Assembly (NCBI GenBank): GCA_013398175.1 | Contig: VZRZ01007791.1 | Span: 1,544,456 to 1,608,455 of the forward strand | Direction of reading: 5' to 3' | Source: Climacteris rufus | Taxonomy: Eukaryota; Chordata; Aves; Passeriformes; Climacteridae | Length of the DNA stretch: 64,000 nt | In this document: positions 12,401-27,400 of the stretch, piece by piece | How the letters are laid out: each line of letters starts with the position of its first letter | How positions within the stretch are numbered: position 1 is the first letter of the stretch | The notes under the pieces: model-generated | What the model saw: the letters and a program-made list of their open reading frames with translations, nothing else | What the model was told of the DNA's origin: nothing | Database searches by the model: none | Made by a program: the position numbers and the translations under genes

Positions 12401-15400
12401 GGGGAAGTGCCTATTACAAATGCGTCCAAAATTATATCAGAATCTTCATCAATACCTTTGTAAGTTGGTTAGTGCCTCTCCACCCCTTGGGAGTCTAACC
12501 CTCCACTCCACCAAAGCTCTTAAGTTGTCACTAACTGCTACTGAACAGGAAGACTGGTGACATTTTTATCTTCTTTTGGGGGTAGACACTTGCAATGAAT
12601 GTTTCCTTTAACTTTTCTTGTCCTTTTTAAAATAAACTCTGATATCAAAGTAGATCTTTCCTTGCTCTGCTTAGGGCAGAATACTGGTTTTCATAATCTT
12701 TTTTTTAATGGATAAGGTTTTGCTATAGAAGAGAATATTAGGATGCAAGGGGTTGTTTATCTTTACAGGATTTCCATGAAGTTTCAACTTTAAGAGAAGA
12801 TCAGTGATCTCCCTCAGCTGTCGCCAGATGGATCCTTCAGCTCACTATTTAAAATTTCTGAGGAAATTACCTATAAAACATTTTAAATATTAAAGGTATA
12901 GATACCCAGGAAAAGAAATTCCTATAATAAAAATTTGAGAAAAAATTCAAAGCAGTCAAAATACTTCAGTATTTTTAGTGACATTTATTTCTAATTCACA
13001 CCAGCTAGTTTCAAATTCAAGGTAATTTCAATTATGTACTACCAGATTAGAACAGTAACACTCTGAAAACAGCTTTGAATGAGTCTAAAAAAAATATGGC
13101 TTAGGATGTTTACAAATATACTGAAGCATTCGAGAATCCAGCCTGACCTGCTGCAGAACACTTGAAAATATTTTTGCCGTGTTGATGGGAAAGAAAGATT
13201 TATTTTGGTCTGTTCTCAGTTTGATGAATAGGCTTGTTTTGCCAATAAATGGTTTTTCTACCAACAACTAACCTGCTGTTAAGGATGAAGAGGCTGTGAA
13301 ATTTTCATGCTAATATCAGAGTTTTATTTTTTGCTGGATATTTTCCATTTTATAAACACACGTACATATTGTTTTAGAACAACCTGGATAAAAGGGATGC
13401 TTGAGCTTTAAATTTACATCTTTACTGGTACAAAAGGCTGCAAATATTACAAAAGTCAACATCTTTCAAGGATATGGTGTTTTGGTATGATGAGAAAAGG
13501 CTCTTTTTCTCACTCTCTCCCTTTTTTATCTTCCAAGCACTTCTCAGTTTTTAGCGTATTTAGGAACCTCGTGCTTAACCACCTGAAAAGCTTTCTGAGG
13601 AGAACATGACTGGTCTACAATAAGATGGGATGGTCTGAAAACCAGCACTTTAGACAGCAGGACAAGAATATGTATATATTTACTCAATTCATTTTTTTCT
13701 TTTTGGGGGGCGGGGGAATAAAATTGTTTTCCCAGAGGCGGGGAAATGCAGCTATGACTTGACATGGTGCTCCAGCCCAGAGCTCTGCTGCCTCTCCCTC
13801 CCTGAGGATGCCTGTGGGCACATGGCCATGGCCTGAGCTGCACAGGGAGGCAGGAACAGCCAGGACATGGCCTGAGCTGCACAGGGAGGCAGGAACAGCC
13901 AGGACATGGCCTGAGCCGCACAGGGAGGCAGGAGCAGCCAGGACATGGCCTGAGCTGCACAGGGAGGCAGGAACAGCCAGGACATGGCCTGAGCTGCACA
14001 GGGAGGCAGGAACAGCCAGGACATGGCCTGAGCTACACAGGGAGGCAGGAACAGCCAGGACATGGCCTGAGCTACACAGGGAGGCAGCAGCAGCCAGGAC
14101 ATGGCTTGAGCTGCACAGGGAGGCAGTGCCCAGGAGCTGCTGCCCTGTGCTGGCCCATGCGCCGGGAAGGATTAATCCACCTCCTCTGCCTTTTACAGGA
14201 GCCAGGTTAACTTCCCTAACCTGCAGTGCAGTTTAGCATCACATCACCCACTTTGTGGATAACTCAGAAGTCTTGGGTTTTTATTGAAAGCCTGTGTGGG
14301 ACTTGCCTGCCTTTGGTCACTCTTTCTTGGCCATCCTGAGGACACTCTGACTTTTAGAAAAGCAGTAAAATGCAGAGTACAACAGTACTGATGTCCCTTT
14401 ACCAAGAGCAAGCCAGAGCTGTATATTCATGCTTTTAGGTTACTACTCAGTTTCCAAAAATAGGTGTGCAATGCCATTTGAGACAGCACAGGGTGCCTGG
14501 GACAACTCCTTAGAGCTAACAAATACAACATGACTCCATGGGAGACCCTACTGAAAAAGCTGTAGCACCTGGAAGTGCACTAGATGCTCACAGCCAGGCA
14601 GTCAAGCCTTTTTCTGGTGTCAGAACTGATGCCAGTCACTGACCAAGCGGCTGCAGCCCTCGGTACAAGTTTCCTGAACTTCCAGGTAAGCCCAGTACTA
14701 TGCCCAGAGTCCCAGCAGGTAAACCAGTGGGCTGGTAGCTCAAAACCACACAGGGACACACAAAAAGGTGTTCAAACTTCCACCCTGACCTAAGAAGCAA
14801 ACCGTCCAAATCCAGGGAGAGCTGGGAGGAAACATCTAGTTTGGTCGAACATCCACTCCTGGATCTCCACACAGATGGTACCTAGCACAGGTATTTTGAC
14901 CTAAACTCCTATAAAAAAAATGACATTTTCATAAACTGTGAAGTGCGCAAGCATGTAATTACCGGATGAGCTTGAAATAGTTGTATTCAAACTGATTATT
15001 AATTTTTATGGATGTGAGCAGGATTTGAATAATCTCAAAGAGACAAACTACAGCTGTTTTATGAAGCAACCAGAAAGTGTTATTATGCCAACAAAAAACT
15101 CCAAAATTCAGTCTTCTTCAGACCATGAAAAATATCTTCTAAAATATAAATTATGAAAAATATTTTCTCACATTAAGTGTACAATGTAAATTTTTCGTAT
15201 TGTTGGTGGACTGGCTGGCCTGCAAAGAGTCTCTGGGTTGCTACTCTATGGTCACAGCTATGTAGTTACTATTAAGTAATGTTCAGTTCCACTAAAATGG
15301 TTAGAAACAGCAACTGTGAAGAAACTACGTCAAATAGAGTTGTTTCCTCCCTTAATTTATGACCCACTAATCTAATTCTAAATTCTGCAGGATTGGGTAA

Positions 15401-18400
15401 ATGAGGCACAGCTTTAAACCATGAAATTAAAATCTACATTACCATAATATGAGAATCAACTCTAAAGATCATCTTTCATGTTCTGCAGAACTAGTTACTA
15501 AATATAAATCAACACACTGCAAAGCCTGATCTCGATAATGATGCCTACTTCTCAATGACATGTAAAGGCAGGGAAGCCGTATAGCCATGGTTTATGCAAC
15601 TTTTATGAACAGTAAATCTTAATTCCTCTCTATATACATTTTTAAATTATTTATAATTTTTACTGACTGTTAATGTTACATTTTCTTTCTATAAAAATGC
15701 TCTTTTTTTTTTTCTGGGTTGAGTATGATCATGTACTGTGTCTCCACAGTACTGCAGTTGTTGGGCCAGGAACACCAAATTTCTGTGGCTGGGTTATGCA
15801 GACAGTAGTATCCCAAAGGAAAGATCAAATGTAAGTGTTTTTATGGGTAACACTGTGTGCAAAAGGAATAAATGAAATCCTGCAGCTCCTTTCTTCTACA
15901 TGCCAACCTCCATGTGCAACAAGTAAATATCTTTATGTCTATATTACTTAACTACCCAGAGGGTAACTTAAGCCTGCAGTGCCCAGAGGTTTGCACCCCA
16001 GGGATTTGCACTCTGCAAGCCGAACTGGTCACTTTGATAGAGCCAAATTTGGTGTTCACCTAAGGGGAGAAAATTTTCTGTTAAGATTTTCAGAAGGATG
16101 AAAGAAAAATAATTTAAAAACCCCTATTTAGATAATGATTTTTTAAGAGAACCAGGACTGTTAATTAAATGTTCACCTTTTCCAGAGTTCATAGAAAACT
16201 TTTTGTTTTGTTCCAGTTCCGTATGTTGACTCATGCTGTCATTTTGATGAGAGTATTGGGAAACTGAAATATATGTGCATGGGTATTTTTTAAAGTCACA
16301 CCTGAGATCTCAAGCTTCTCTCCAATCGCTAAGTGGTAAATTTTAGTTCTCACTTCTTTTATACATATCTAACACCAAGGATGGGACTGGAAAATACCCA
16401 CAACTACAGAATGTGGTTGCTCACAGTGGCTGAAGCCAAAAATCCATCTCCTCATACTCCTGCAGCATTAAGAACACAGCAAACCCTGCCATGGTCTCCC
16501 AAGTGGCAAACAGCTGCCATCCCAGGAGAAACACCTCTGTCATCCTACAAGGCCCAACAGGACTCCAATCCTTAGGGACTGGCTTGGCTGCACCACCTAA
16601 AAACAAGTGTCATGAAATCCTGATGGCAAGAAAGACAGGGAATCTTGTTAGTCATTGCAGTAGTGATGTCAGATGCCTCAGTTTTATCAATGGTAACATT
16701 AATTAACCAACTAATATAAATGTCTATGTCTGCTTGCTGGTAAGAGTTAGCACAAATTATTTATGAGAATTACAAAGATTTCCAGGGTCCATGAGGTGTG
16801 CTGCAAGCAGCTTTGCTAGAAACTCTGTTATTTGTGTGTATTAGAGAAAAAGAAAAAGGTGGTTCCAACCTGTCATGCCTCAGTGCCCTCATATCAACAT
16901 ACACTGTAGTGGGATCTGGTCCAGATGTTCCCTGTAAACAACAACATCAGCTAATCAGAACCTGGAGGCTGGGAAGAGAAACGAGTTTTACCCCCCCAAC
17001 AACCAAACATTCATTTCAGTGCTATTTATGCTAATCAAATGAAAAGTTATATTTAAGCTATTCATCAATCAAAGCTCAGCTTTACAGAATCAGAACAAGC
17101 ACTGGAAAACATACCTACCATCAGGTACTTGTCACCTTGGGGGTCAGAAAAACATCAAGCAGTCAGACTACTTAACCAACACATGTCAACACAGGTTTTA
17201 TTTGCTACAAAAGGCCAAGTAATCAGCACATGGATACATACAAATAATGTTAAACACATTTTGCCATATAAAGGTAGGCGGAAATTGCTGAGGAGACACA
17301 GTTTAATGGCAGAAGCACATGGTCAGGAATGTGAAGCATGGTTTACTGAGAGTCTTCTATACATGCAACAGAGAATATACTTGAAGCTAAAGATAGTAAA
17401 GGTAGCACGCATGACATGAACCAATCTGGACTGAAGGTCTGTTAAGCAATTATTCTGTTCCTTTTCAGTCTTCCACTGCATAATTTAAATCCTTGCTTTA
17501 TGTCACAATATTTAGTTACTTGAAAAGCTGCAGACTAATTTTAGTTTCCTTTCATGCAGAGATGATGCAGTCTTTAGGCCTTTCCACCCACAGCTTTTCT
17601 GCAGTTTTGTAGCCTGCTATGATCTGCCCTATCCAAAACTTCAAACTCATCACCACTGAACATCATGTGAATTCTCAATGCTCCAGGCTAGGGCTCTTTG
17701 CTGCAGACCTCATGCTACTGCTAAGCACAAAGCTAGAAGAAAAGCACAACTTCATTTTGGAACACTGGAACGTTGGAAATTTTCTTTTCAGCAGAGGAAT
17801 TCACCTTCCCCCTTGTAAACTTCAGGTGCACAAACTCCTTCACCAGTTATTTAGATGTTTACTACTTAAACCAGCAGGCAACATCAACTCCCAGTGATTT
17901 CTGTCCCATTTCGGATACATTGTAGAGTATAATTCTTCACATTAGGGATGTCTAGGGTTAAATTTTACATTTCTGCAATGCTGGCTGATAGTTCCACAGT
18001 CTTTTGAGCACTAAAAGTTGCAACAGAGATCTACAAATAGCTAATTTTTGTATCCAAGGGGGACAAGAGTTACCACTACCAACTGGTACTTACTGTCCAG
18101 GTACTGATCATGACCCATCACCAGAGGAGAACAGGAGTAATAGAGCTGCACATGCATGTTAGCCTCTTTAGCTTGTTATACACAATACAAGGTACAATAT
18201 CCTCTCTAGCTATTAACGACACGATTTTCAGTCTACTGGTAAACTCAGCAGTGTAACAGACTAGTGCTGAGTGGAGAACTTATTTGAAATATATGCAATG
18301 TTGAAAAGAAAAAAACAAAACCAAGGAAAAATTGGTTATATTTAAAAATAAAACTAAAGCTGATTTGATTTGTAAAATAATGGAAACAGTCAAGTTTGAA

Positions 18401-21400
18401 AATCAAAGACAATCACTATGGTATTTATCATTTTCAGTGTGAATGAAATAGTTACAATGGACATCTAATATTTGATGAAACCTGCATCCAGATAAAGCTG
18501 TACTGGACATATTTATAATTTTATAGAAGGATCTGAAAATCCCCAAATCTCCAGACTCAATTTCTAGTCTGTCCCACTGTTGGAAGCTGATAGGTGGGTA
18601 TTGAGGGAACATGAAAATCCCCTACCTGCTCGGCCAGCTTCCCCAGCCTGTGAGGCTATAGCAGCAGGAATAGCAGGGATGAGGGAGAGAAGGAAAGAAG
18701 GTAACACAAGACGAAAATAATAATAAAAAATGGGAATGAAGGGTGGGAGAAAAAAAAGAGGAGAATGCAAAAAGCAGGGAGTAAAATAAAAAGAAAAACA
18801 ATGTCAAATACAGGAATTTTACAAATTAACCATTATACCATTAAAGGTTAAAAAAAGTAAAAAATGAGGTGTCAACATTTTAGTAGAGCAACAGAAGAGA
18901 CAGCTGTAGACTGCTAACCTTGGACAAACAGACTTAAATGGTTTTAGGACACTACAGACAATGTTGTTAGTGGAAAACAGGTGTCTAGCATACTGATTTT
19001 TTTTGTTGTTTTTTTTGGTTTTGAAGTCATTAAACATTATGGCCCTGTTATTTTAAGGCATATCCATTGAGAGTTCCAGGTCTGCCATTTCACTAGTAAT
19101 AGAAGTTTGTAAGTGATGTCTTCTGGAAATCAAAAGTAAGCTCTCTTTTAGGGAAAAAAATAAAATTAGTATACAATGAAGAAAGATATTTACACCTTCT
19201 TGCATACAGATTAACCAGACACTAAAGTGAAATAAAATGAAGACTTGGTGCATAATCTAACACTAGAATATCATAAATAAATGGAGTAATGTCAGAGCCC
19301 AATAATTCTTCATTCATATTTGTAATGGTAACAGTGTAATATATAAAGAACAGTAAAATTAAAAGCTCATAAAAACCCATCAGTTCTCCACCACGACGGG
19401 TAACTCAGCAAAGAGACAAAAAATCCTCAGTGGTGACTAGTCCTAAGGCACTACTATCACATGGAGTATCTAACACCAGATGGCTGCTGTGGGATTTGCC
19501 CTACAACTTGTGAAAACAAACAGCTCTGAAAGCCCTGGCATCCCACATTCCTCTCATCAGACTTCTGCACGCCAGCAGAGTTAAAGACTGCAGGAAGCTG
19601 CCACAGCAGCATCTTAAGACAGGTTTATTTTGGATGCAAAGGAAGATGAAGCATTTAAAAAAACCAGGGCAGATCTGCTTATTACACTGATGGCCTAAAA
19701 TATTATTACTAATAATCCAGGCTGAACACTGCAGTGTAACTGCAAGAAAGCAGGAGAATTACTGAAATCCAGCAGTTACATAATTCATTGCCTGTGACTA
19801 TACTGCAGGTCCAGAAAGGACTACCAGAGAGTACCAGAGTCCCATATGGCTTTTAACTACAGAATGGCTTGAGAAACAGCAGCTGAAGTATCAGCAATGT
19901 CCTTCTGTGGCCAGATGCAGCTGGGATACTCTGAAAGAATTTCAAAAGAAGCAGAGTCTAAGCCAAGACCAGAGTGACAGACTCAATTTGTCTGTGCACA
20001 TTTGTTTTGAGAGACAGAGAGCATCTGTAATGCTGGTAACAGGAAAAAACAACACAACTTCTGGAGTATCTGACACTCAGGACATGCCAGGTAGTGTTCA
20101 ACATAACAAAATGGAACAAGCATGATTTTCTGTCTGTAAAACAGGTCTCTCATAAGTGACATCTCTTGGACTAAATAAATTTCCTGCCCATGCATAGGCT
20201 GGCACTGGTGAACCATCCATCCCTGGTCTGTGCAAACCTCTGCAATAGGCCAGGCTTTTTTACTCTGGGAAAACATTGCAGGTCCAAGCTGCTCACAGGG
20301 CTACCCCAACAAGTCAGCTGTAGGGCTGACCATGTGCCAGGACTCAGTCAATAACTCATTTCCACTGAAGTCAAAGGCCAAGCTGCACGCTCTCCCCAGA
20401 GTTAAAAACCAGGAACCAGGCTATCCTAAGAATTTGAAAATACTTGGTTTTTTGGGTTTTGTTTCACTATCTAAGGATGTGGCCTCCGTGTTTACTCTGA
20501 GTCTACTTCTGCTCCAGCGATGCTCAGAAAATGAATTTTTGGTGTGCACTTGACAATCTCACCTACACAAGCATAGCGGTTGGAGCTGTGAAAAGATCTC
20601 TATGGCATGACTCATAGTAAAGGTGGGAAAACAAATCTGAGGGGATTCACCCAGAGCTGTAGTACATTGCTAAGTGTGAATCATACCTCTGACAGAGTGC
20701 ACTGTCTCCTGCTGCACTCTTTGCAGACCTACCCTTTATTACTTTTAATATAGGAGAGCCTCAAAAAGTGTGATTTATCACTAAGTAAAAAGGAATATTA
20801 ACTTTAAGCCCTAAACTGACTAACAAAGATTCCTTTGCTACACAGTGAGGGAAGGGTTAATTTCATGTAACTTCAGACTTCAAAGGAGAAAATGTACAGT
20901 ATAAGGTAGGAAGGATCTCCTGATGATGAGGAATCCCATCCCCAAATGGACACCTCAGATAGACTGAATGAAACTGTCTCTTGAAGTATTTCTGTGACTT
21001 CTACTGACCAAAGATGGATATGGGATAACTCACTTAACCTTGCAGTCTCAGTTAGAGGAAATAGAAAAAAAGCAAGATGAATGCTATTCTCCTGCCTTAG
21101 CTTGGATAGCAACATTAGCTTGTTAGTACATTTTCAGGGTTAACTAAGGAAAATTAACAACTTCTAGAAGTTTTCCCTTAACTGAAATTGAGTAGCAGGT
21201 TGAATAAAATGAAAATATTTATTTCAAGTGTTTAAATGGAAATTAGTTAAAATCCTTGAGAACCATCTGTGCTGTTGTAAGAAACAGGCTACTTTTCATA
21301 TCTATTTTTCTCTCTCTCTTGAGAATGCTAAGATGCTAGTTAATGAGAATCAAAATATGCTAGATGCAATCTTTTCATCTCAGAAATCCCTGGACCAGTA

Positions 21401-24400
21401 TCTGTGACTATACAACCATAAAAGGTCAGATATTAATAGTATTTAAGTGCCTAAAGATGGTGAGAATTATTTTTTTTTCAAAAGCACATCTAAAAATCTA
21501 GTCCAAAATGACTACCTCAAAGGAAACATACTAAATTTGCTCTCCATTTGAAAGCAAATGAATACAAATGACAATGCAGTCGTCTGTCAATGATCACATT
21601 CCGGAAATTAAGACAATTTGGTAGATGAAGACTCTTTTGTACCAAAGGGATTATCACAATTATTTCCTTTTTAAGGTAATCTTTAATTAAATGTTAAATT
21701 CTGCTATACACACACACAGACAGACACAATACATGTACATAGACACAATACATGTACATAAACACCCTCCTCCTTTTTGGGGAGGGGAACTGTAGAAACT
21801 TTCTGGAAAAATCAGGATACCTTTCCCTTGAAATATCTGAGTCTTGAATTTGTCCACAAAATTGGAAATGAAGAAGATAATCAAAGATAATATCCAAGCT
21901 GTGTTAAAGGTAGTCCATAGAGAAGAAACCTGGATAGGCTTTTTTGCTGGGAAGGGTCAAAGCTGAAATTGGGATATATTTATTAAGGTGATTAGTAGAT
22001 ACATATTTTAGGAACACTGCAGAACAGGCTGGATCACTGTTATCCCTGTGGAAGATGGTGTTCCAGGAAACACATGCTGAACTTATGGATGACACAGCTT
22101 GGGAAAAAAAAAAGCAAAGGCAGATGCTATTGACTGGAACATCTGAGACACATTTTTACGCAGTGTGAAGAATCCAGAAATCATAACCCACTTCTGGAAC
22201 ATACTGGAGACAATACTAATTGCAGGAATATTGTCGATCAGGGATTAAAATTCATTCTGTTCTTCAGCTGAGAAAACAGAATAGCCCACAAGCTATTCTG
22301 GAATAGCACCAGCCATAAACTTCCAGACAGTTTGGAAAGAGCATTCAATCTAATTCAGTATCCAGTCCCTGGCAATGTCTACTGCCAGATGCCTCAAAAC
22401 ACGCATTCTTCTATCTTTATGCTCTCCACCAAAATGACATGTTTTGTAGTGATGCTTGTAAGTAAGATCTGTAGTAATTTTTCAAACACCTTTAAAACTT
22501 GCCAAACGAGCCTTAGCTCAAATGCTTTCAAAAACCATTCCAGTTGGGAGGGCAATGTTACTAAATACAGCCTGTCCTGAAATGGCTTTTCTCCATTCCA
22601 GCCACACCACTCTTTAGACAGTGTTTGCCTTTTAGTTTGTCCTATGAACTGAGATGCCACATCTTAGTAGAACTCAACAAAGTCTGACACTAAGCTATAA
22701 AATAATACAGGCTGTTTAACCATCTCACTCACAGCTGTTCTTAAATTCATACTATCATTAGTAATATTCCTTCAGGGATTTACCCACTTTTACAGTTTGA
22801 TTCAATAAATCTTTCAAGAATTTCTGTAAACAACCATCTACAAAGCAATCTTCAGCTAAGGAGTTAACACAATCAAAAGGCAGATATACACAGTCAAGCC
22901 ATAATGCAGCCTAATTCCATGCTGATTAGGACTTCCACTTTCTCTGAGTGTAGTCAGCTTTCCTGCATGTTTGTGGTGGGCTGAGTCAGTAGCTCAGTAC
23001 CTATCTAGCTCCCAGTGGAACAGGGAGAGCATAAGAAGAGCAAAAGTGAAGAAAGACCGTGGGTCAAGATGAAGAGTGAAGGAAAGAGAAAGCAAAAACC
23101 ACAAGTGATTCAAAAGCAATCCCTCACCACCTCCCACAAGCCGAAAGATGCCCAGCCAGCCTCTGAGCAATGGCTACTTTGGAAGACCAAATGCCCTTTT
23201 TCTTTAAAGTTGAGCATGACATTATGTGGTATGGGATATCCCAGGTCAGCTTGGGACAGCTTTCCTGGCAGGGTCCCTTCCCAGCTTCTTTCTCCTCCAG
23301 CCTGCTCGCTGGGGGCAGTGGGGTGGTGGTGAGGAAGGCACAGAGAGAAATGGGGGAAACCTTGATGCTGTGCAGGACTGTTCAGCAAGAGCTAAGCCAC
23401 TGGTGTGCTCCCAACACTGTTCAGTCAAAATCAAAAACACAGCTCCATATGGGCTGCTATGAAAAACATTAAATCCCAGACAGACCAAGTAAAATGTTAC
23501 TTCCAACAGGCCACACTTTGGCACTGAACCTGGCTTACTGCTGCTCATCAGCTGTCATCCCCTGATTTATTAGTTGTCCTGAATTAATGACTTATAAGTG
23601 AATCAGCCACCATGAACAGTCCAGAGACCAATGCAAGTCTGAAATGGAGATTCTCATTAGTGACAAGCAAACTTCTGCAGCTAATTTGTCCTTGTAATCT
23701 ACAGCATCCTGTCAGTCTGTCCATGGACCAGAAGCCAGAGAAGTTGAGTTGTCTTTCAGAAGTAGCTCCACCACAGCTGCAGGGGAGAGCTGAAAAGACC
23801 CACACTGATGCATCTGCCATGAAGGCATGTCATCCTTCCCTCCTTCCCTTCCTTCCTAAAACATTTTATTCCTGGAGAATATTTATGATAGCAATTACAG
23901 AACAGCAAACCAAACAACTTTACCTCTGGGCCACAGAACAACTTTTAACCCTGCTCATCTTTGCCTTGCCATGTGCTTGATAATAATAATTAAAGATACC
24001 CTAGGCTGCAAGGATGCTCTTCTACAGTCAGAGAGGAAGTGAGCAGTACTGGAGATGTGGCACACCTCCTGTATTCACATCCTTGTAGCATCCTGAAGTG
24101 CAGAGTCACTTTTAGCCAAGGTCTGATGAAAGCCAAGATTCTTTAGCAATATTGGAAAGGGCAGGAGGCTAAGGCAGGCACAGACATACTGGTCTGAGCT
24201 GCACCCATAACCTGCATTTGTCAGATTTTTTTAATAAAACAAAAAAATGTTTACATTTACAATCAGGAAAAGAATCACAGATTCTTATTTGCACTGTCAC
24301 TGAGAAGATCTGCACTGACTTCCACACCAAAGCAGGTTCCATGTTACCTGCATGAGAAATCCTTCATGTAAACCAGAGGCAACTGCCAGGTTTGAAATGT

Positions 24401-27400
24401 GGGGTGCACCACATGGAGTACAGGGGTGCAATGTACCTACTGGGGAGACAGTGACTTAGAAGAGGTTAGAGACATAGTAGATGACCAAATGGATATGGAA
24501 CTTTCCAGGCACAGCAGCTGCTAATGGAGAAGATGATTCTTTTAGTATTTACCAGGTTGTTACATTAGAAATCACATTACACCTGAGTAGGACACCTATG
24601 GCATTGTTACAGGAATTATATGTGAAACTCTGAAACCAGAATTAGAAGGAGAGAAAGACATCAAGAGTCATAAAAATGAGACACAGATGAGGAAAGCATG
24701 TCTTAAGATTCTTCATCCATTTATCAAAGACTAAGATGTGTATTAAATGCATGATAGAAATGAGATTCTTATTCTAGATTCAAAAAATTGAATAAAACAA
24801 TTAAAATTAAAAAAAATGTCTGGATCTAATGCCAGATAAATTTAAACTAGAAATAAGACAAAATTAATTCAAAATTCAACACCTTAGAAAAAGGCAAGTT
24901 AACTTTCATTACCCAAAGTCCTCAAAGATAAAACAATATACTCTAGATCAACGTAAAATTATTTGCTTGGTGTAGTTATCACCGGTTGAAAAACTAGAGG
25001 CTATTCAGAAATTCAGCCCAGATAGCTACAGTGCTCATTAAGATTTCTGGAGAGTGCAAGTCAAATCCTGTATTATCCTTGGGAATTTTCTTCTGATTAG
25101 AGAATCAAAAAAGAATAGAAGATATATAGCAAAATAATTTTCTATGTGTGCAGAAAATATCTAGCTAGTTAAATAAGCAATGGCTGTAAGTATTTTACAA
25201 AGAGAAGGAATCCATTCTGTAACATACTGAAGTAAACACTGGGAAATTGTAGTTTACATGGTATGATTACATCCTGGTTTTGGAGCACAGAGCATACATT
25301 CTGTCACTGTCAGGTGCTTTCCTGAATTAGTGTATTCATGGGCAGAAAAAATGCTATGATTGCAACATGACAGGGATGAATAGTTGACAAAGTAACAGAA
25401 ATTTACTACCTGTGTATGCAAGAACATTAAGAACCACACGAATTTTCTTAGTATGTCTACAACCAAGCAGACCAAGGAAACACAATGAACGCTTCTTACT
25501 GAAAACCATTTCTTAAAACAACTTTGAGCTTGAGGAGTGAAAAACCTTACCTGCAAACATATTGCCAGGTTAACTCTACAGCCAAGTGATGTGCTGACAG
25601 CCCGTGGATGGAGACCAAGGTCTTTAAATAACTTTGAAAATGACTGAGTAAGAGCTATCCGAGGTCGTTCTTCAGCCACTACTACACAGGTCCGCACACG
25701 TGAAAGGTCCAGTCCCCTTGCCTAGAAAGAAGTTAAAATGTAACATGGGCCACAAATGGTCAGATTTAATGCAAAACACTCCAGTGTATTAGGCAGGTAT
25801 TATTCAAGAGGAATAGCAGAACACAGGCTAAGGTACCAGTACAATTTCCTCTTTCCTGGAGACCGGATGGCCAGATGACAGTCTAATAGCTGTGGAAAAG
25901 CACACATGCTTGCTTGTCATCTCAACATTAGCACATAGGAAATGATGGGCATGCCAGTTCTAAAGGGAGGGAGTGCTATTTCCCAAAATTAATTCAGATG
26001 ACAGTGAATAGCAGCAAACAGGAAGCAATGTCTAGACTTGGAAAAACTGATTAGGAAATTATTAAGCAAGGATGGTAAAGGCTGCAGACATCATAAATAT
26101 CAGTATCTCAAGATCTAATTTACTTCAGTCGCACACTGGAAATTCCAGATGATTTCAGATATTTAACCAGGCTTTTAATTCTGGAGGGGGGTGGGAAAGA
26201 AAGATATACCCTCCTCTCCATAGAATGAGGACAATCTAGTTAAAACAATGCAGTACTTTCAAGCATGTGATTATGTAACTACAGGGGTCAAACCCAAACT
26301 AATACTTCATATAATCAGGGTATTCATAAAACACACTATACAATGTAATAGTCTTTGGGCCTCTTGTACATTTACACCTCTGTTTTCCAACACTTGCCTA
26401 TCAACAGAGGCTGCAACACAGATCAAAAAGCTTAGGTAAGTAAAAGCCTTTCCTTGATGTTTAATAGCCCTGTGATCTGAAAGGGAATGACTGATATTCA
26501 TATGCAGCTTTTGGCAAGGAGCAACACGGGTCCTGTGGAAGCTGCCTGTGCCCTCTGATGATCTTCTCCTAACAGGAGACATTCAGCAGAGCATTCAAGG
26601 CTCCCAAACAGCAGGGTGCAGGCAGCAGGGTGTGCAGGACAGCAGAACCACTCACCTTCAGCGACTCTGTTTGCGAACCCAGTCCCTTAGTACAGAGCTC
26701 CATGACCGAATAGGAACAAAAAGTGTCTCTCACTTTGTACTGACTCACGGCAAGGAGCCACAGAGCAGGGTTGGTCTCCAGTTCTGAGGGAGGAATCAAA
26801 ATAGACTGGTGTCCTGAATAAACGCTGCAAGACACAAGATTCATTAACACACACTAAACACTGGTGTCCACAGAGGTTTATAAGATGAGGGGTACTGGAA
26901 TATACAGTTTATCACAGCACTGGATGAACCATGTAAAGCCTTACAGTGCTACACAGCCCCAGAAATTTAACATGATATTTAACTCTGTTTATTGGTATTC
27001 CTTCTATGTGCTCCTAAACTACTAATTTACTCAAAATTCCAGTGGACTTTGCTGTTAGAACTTTACCAAATAAAGCAAAATAGTTATTAATGGTGGGAAT
27101 AAGCAGTATAATAATACCAACAAAAATTAAGTGTCGCTGACGAATACTTTGGATTGAGTAATTATCATTTTAAGACACCTTGACTAAAAAAGTGCTTGAT
27201 TGCTTAATATGGAAATAACCGGTGTCCTGCTAAAGCAAGCAAGAGGTTTGCAATAATTTTCAAGGGAGTAAATCTGGCCCCAATTTAACAACCCTTGTGG
27301 CTTTAAATTTCTTCTGTGAAAGTTTTATGAACTTTTGAAACTCAAATATATCTACATCTCTTGTATACTGGATACCCAGTGAGCATAAGTATTGAGAAAG

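Larger units (their letters stand above)
414..16869 (-). other. DIP2C: DIP2C intron, 16.5 kb
   Basis: This is the largest intron in the window. It holds the 39-bp minisatellite at 13830-14129, a degraded CR1-like fragment near 4965-5125, the hairpin at 9163-9204, a small (TA)n, an N at 6283 and many homopolymer runs. The rest is unique-looking AT-rich sequence in which I see no gene, RNA or intact transposon. Confidence 0.9.
16932..25550 (-). other. DIP2C: DIP2C intron, 8.6 kb
   Basis: This intron holds a purine-rich tract (about 18661-18800), a CA-rich microsatellite with a 19-bp tandem duplication (21704-21759) and a short inverted repeat (22277-22300). A GC-richer stretch around 23000-23800 has open frames on both strands but no recognisable protein. 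No second gene is supported. Confidence 0.9.

Noticed and set aside
13544..14236. Long open frames on both strands (142, 151 and 116 codons) through the repeat
   Set aside because: They are explained by a 39-bp period that is a multiple of three. There are no splice context, no homologous protein and no sequence outside the array that looks coding.
23015..23980. Cluster of 100-120-codon open frames on both strands
   Set aside because: The block is GC-richer and so has fewer stops. The peptides show no recognisable motif, and the frames conflict with each other.
25254..25697. 147-codon open frame as a stand-alone gene
   Set aside because: Its first part is DIP2C exon 15. The rest is read-through into the intron past the GTAAGG donor.
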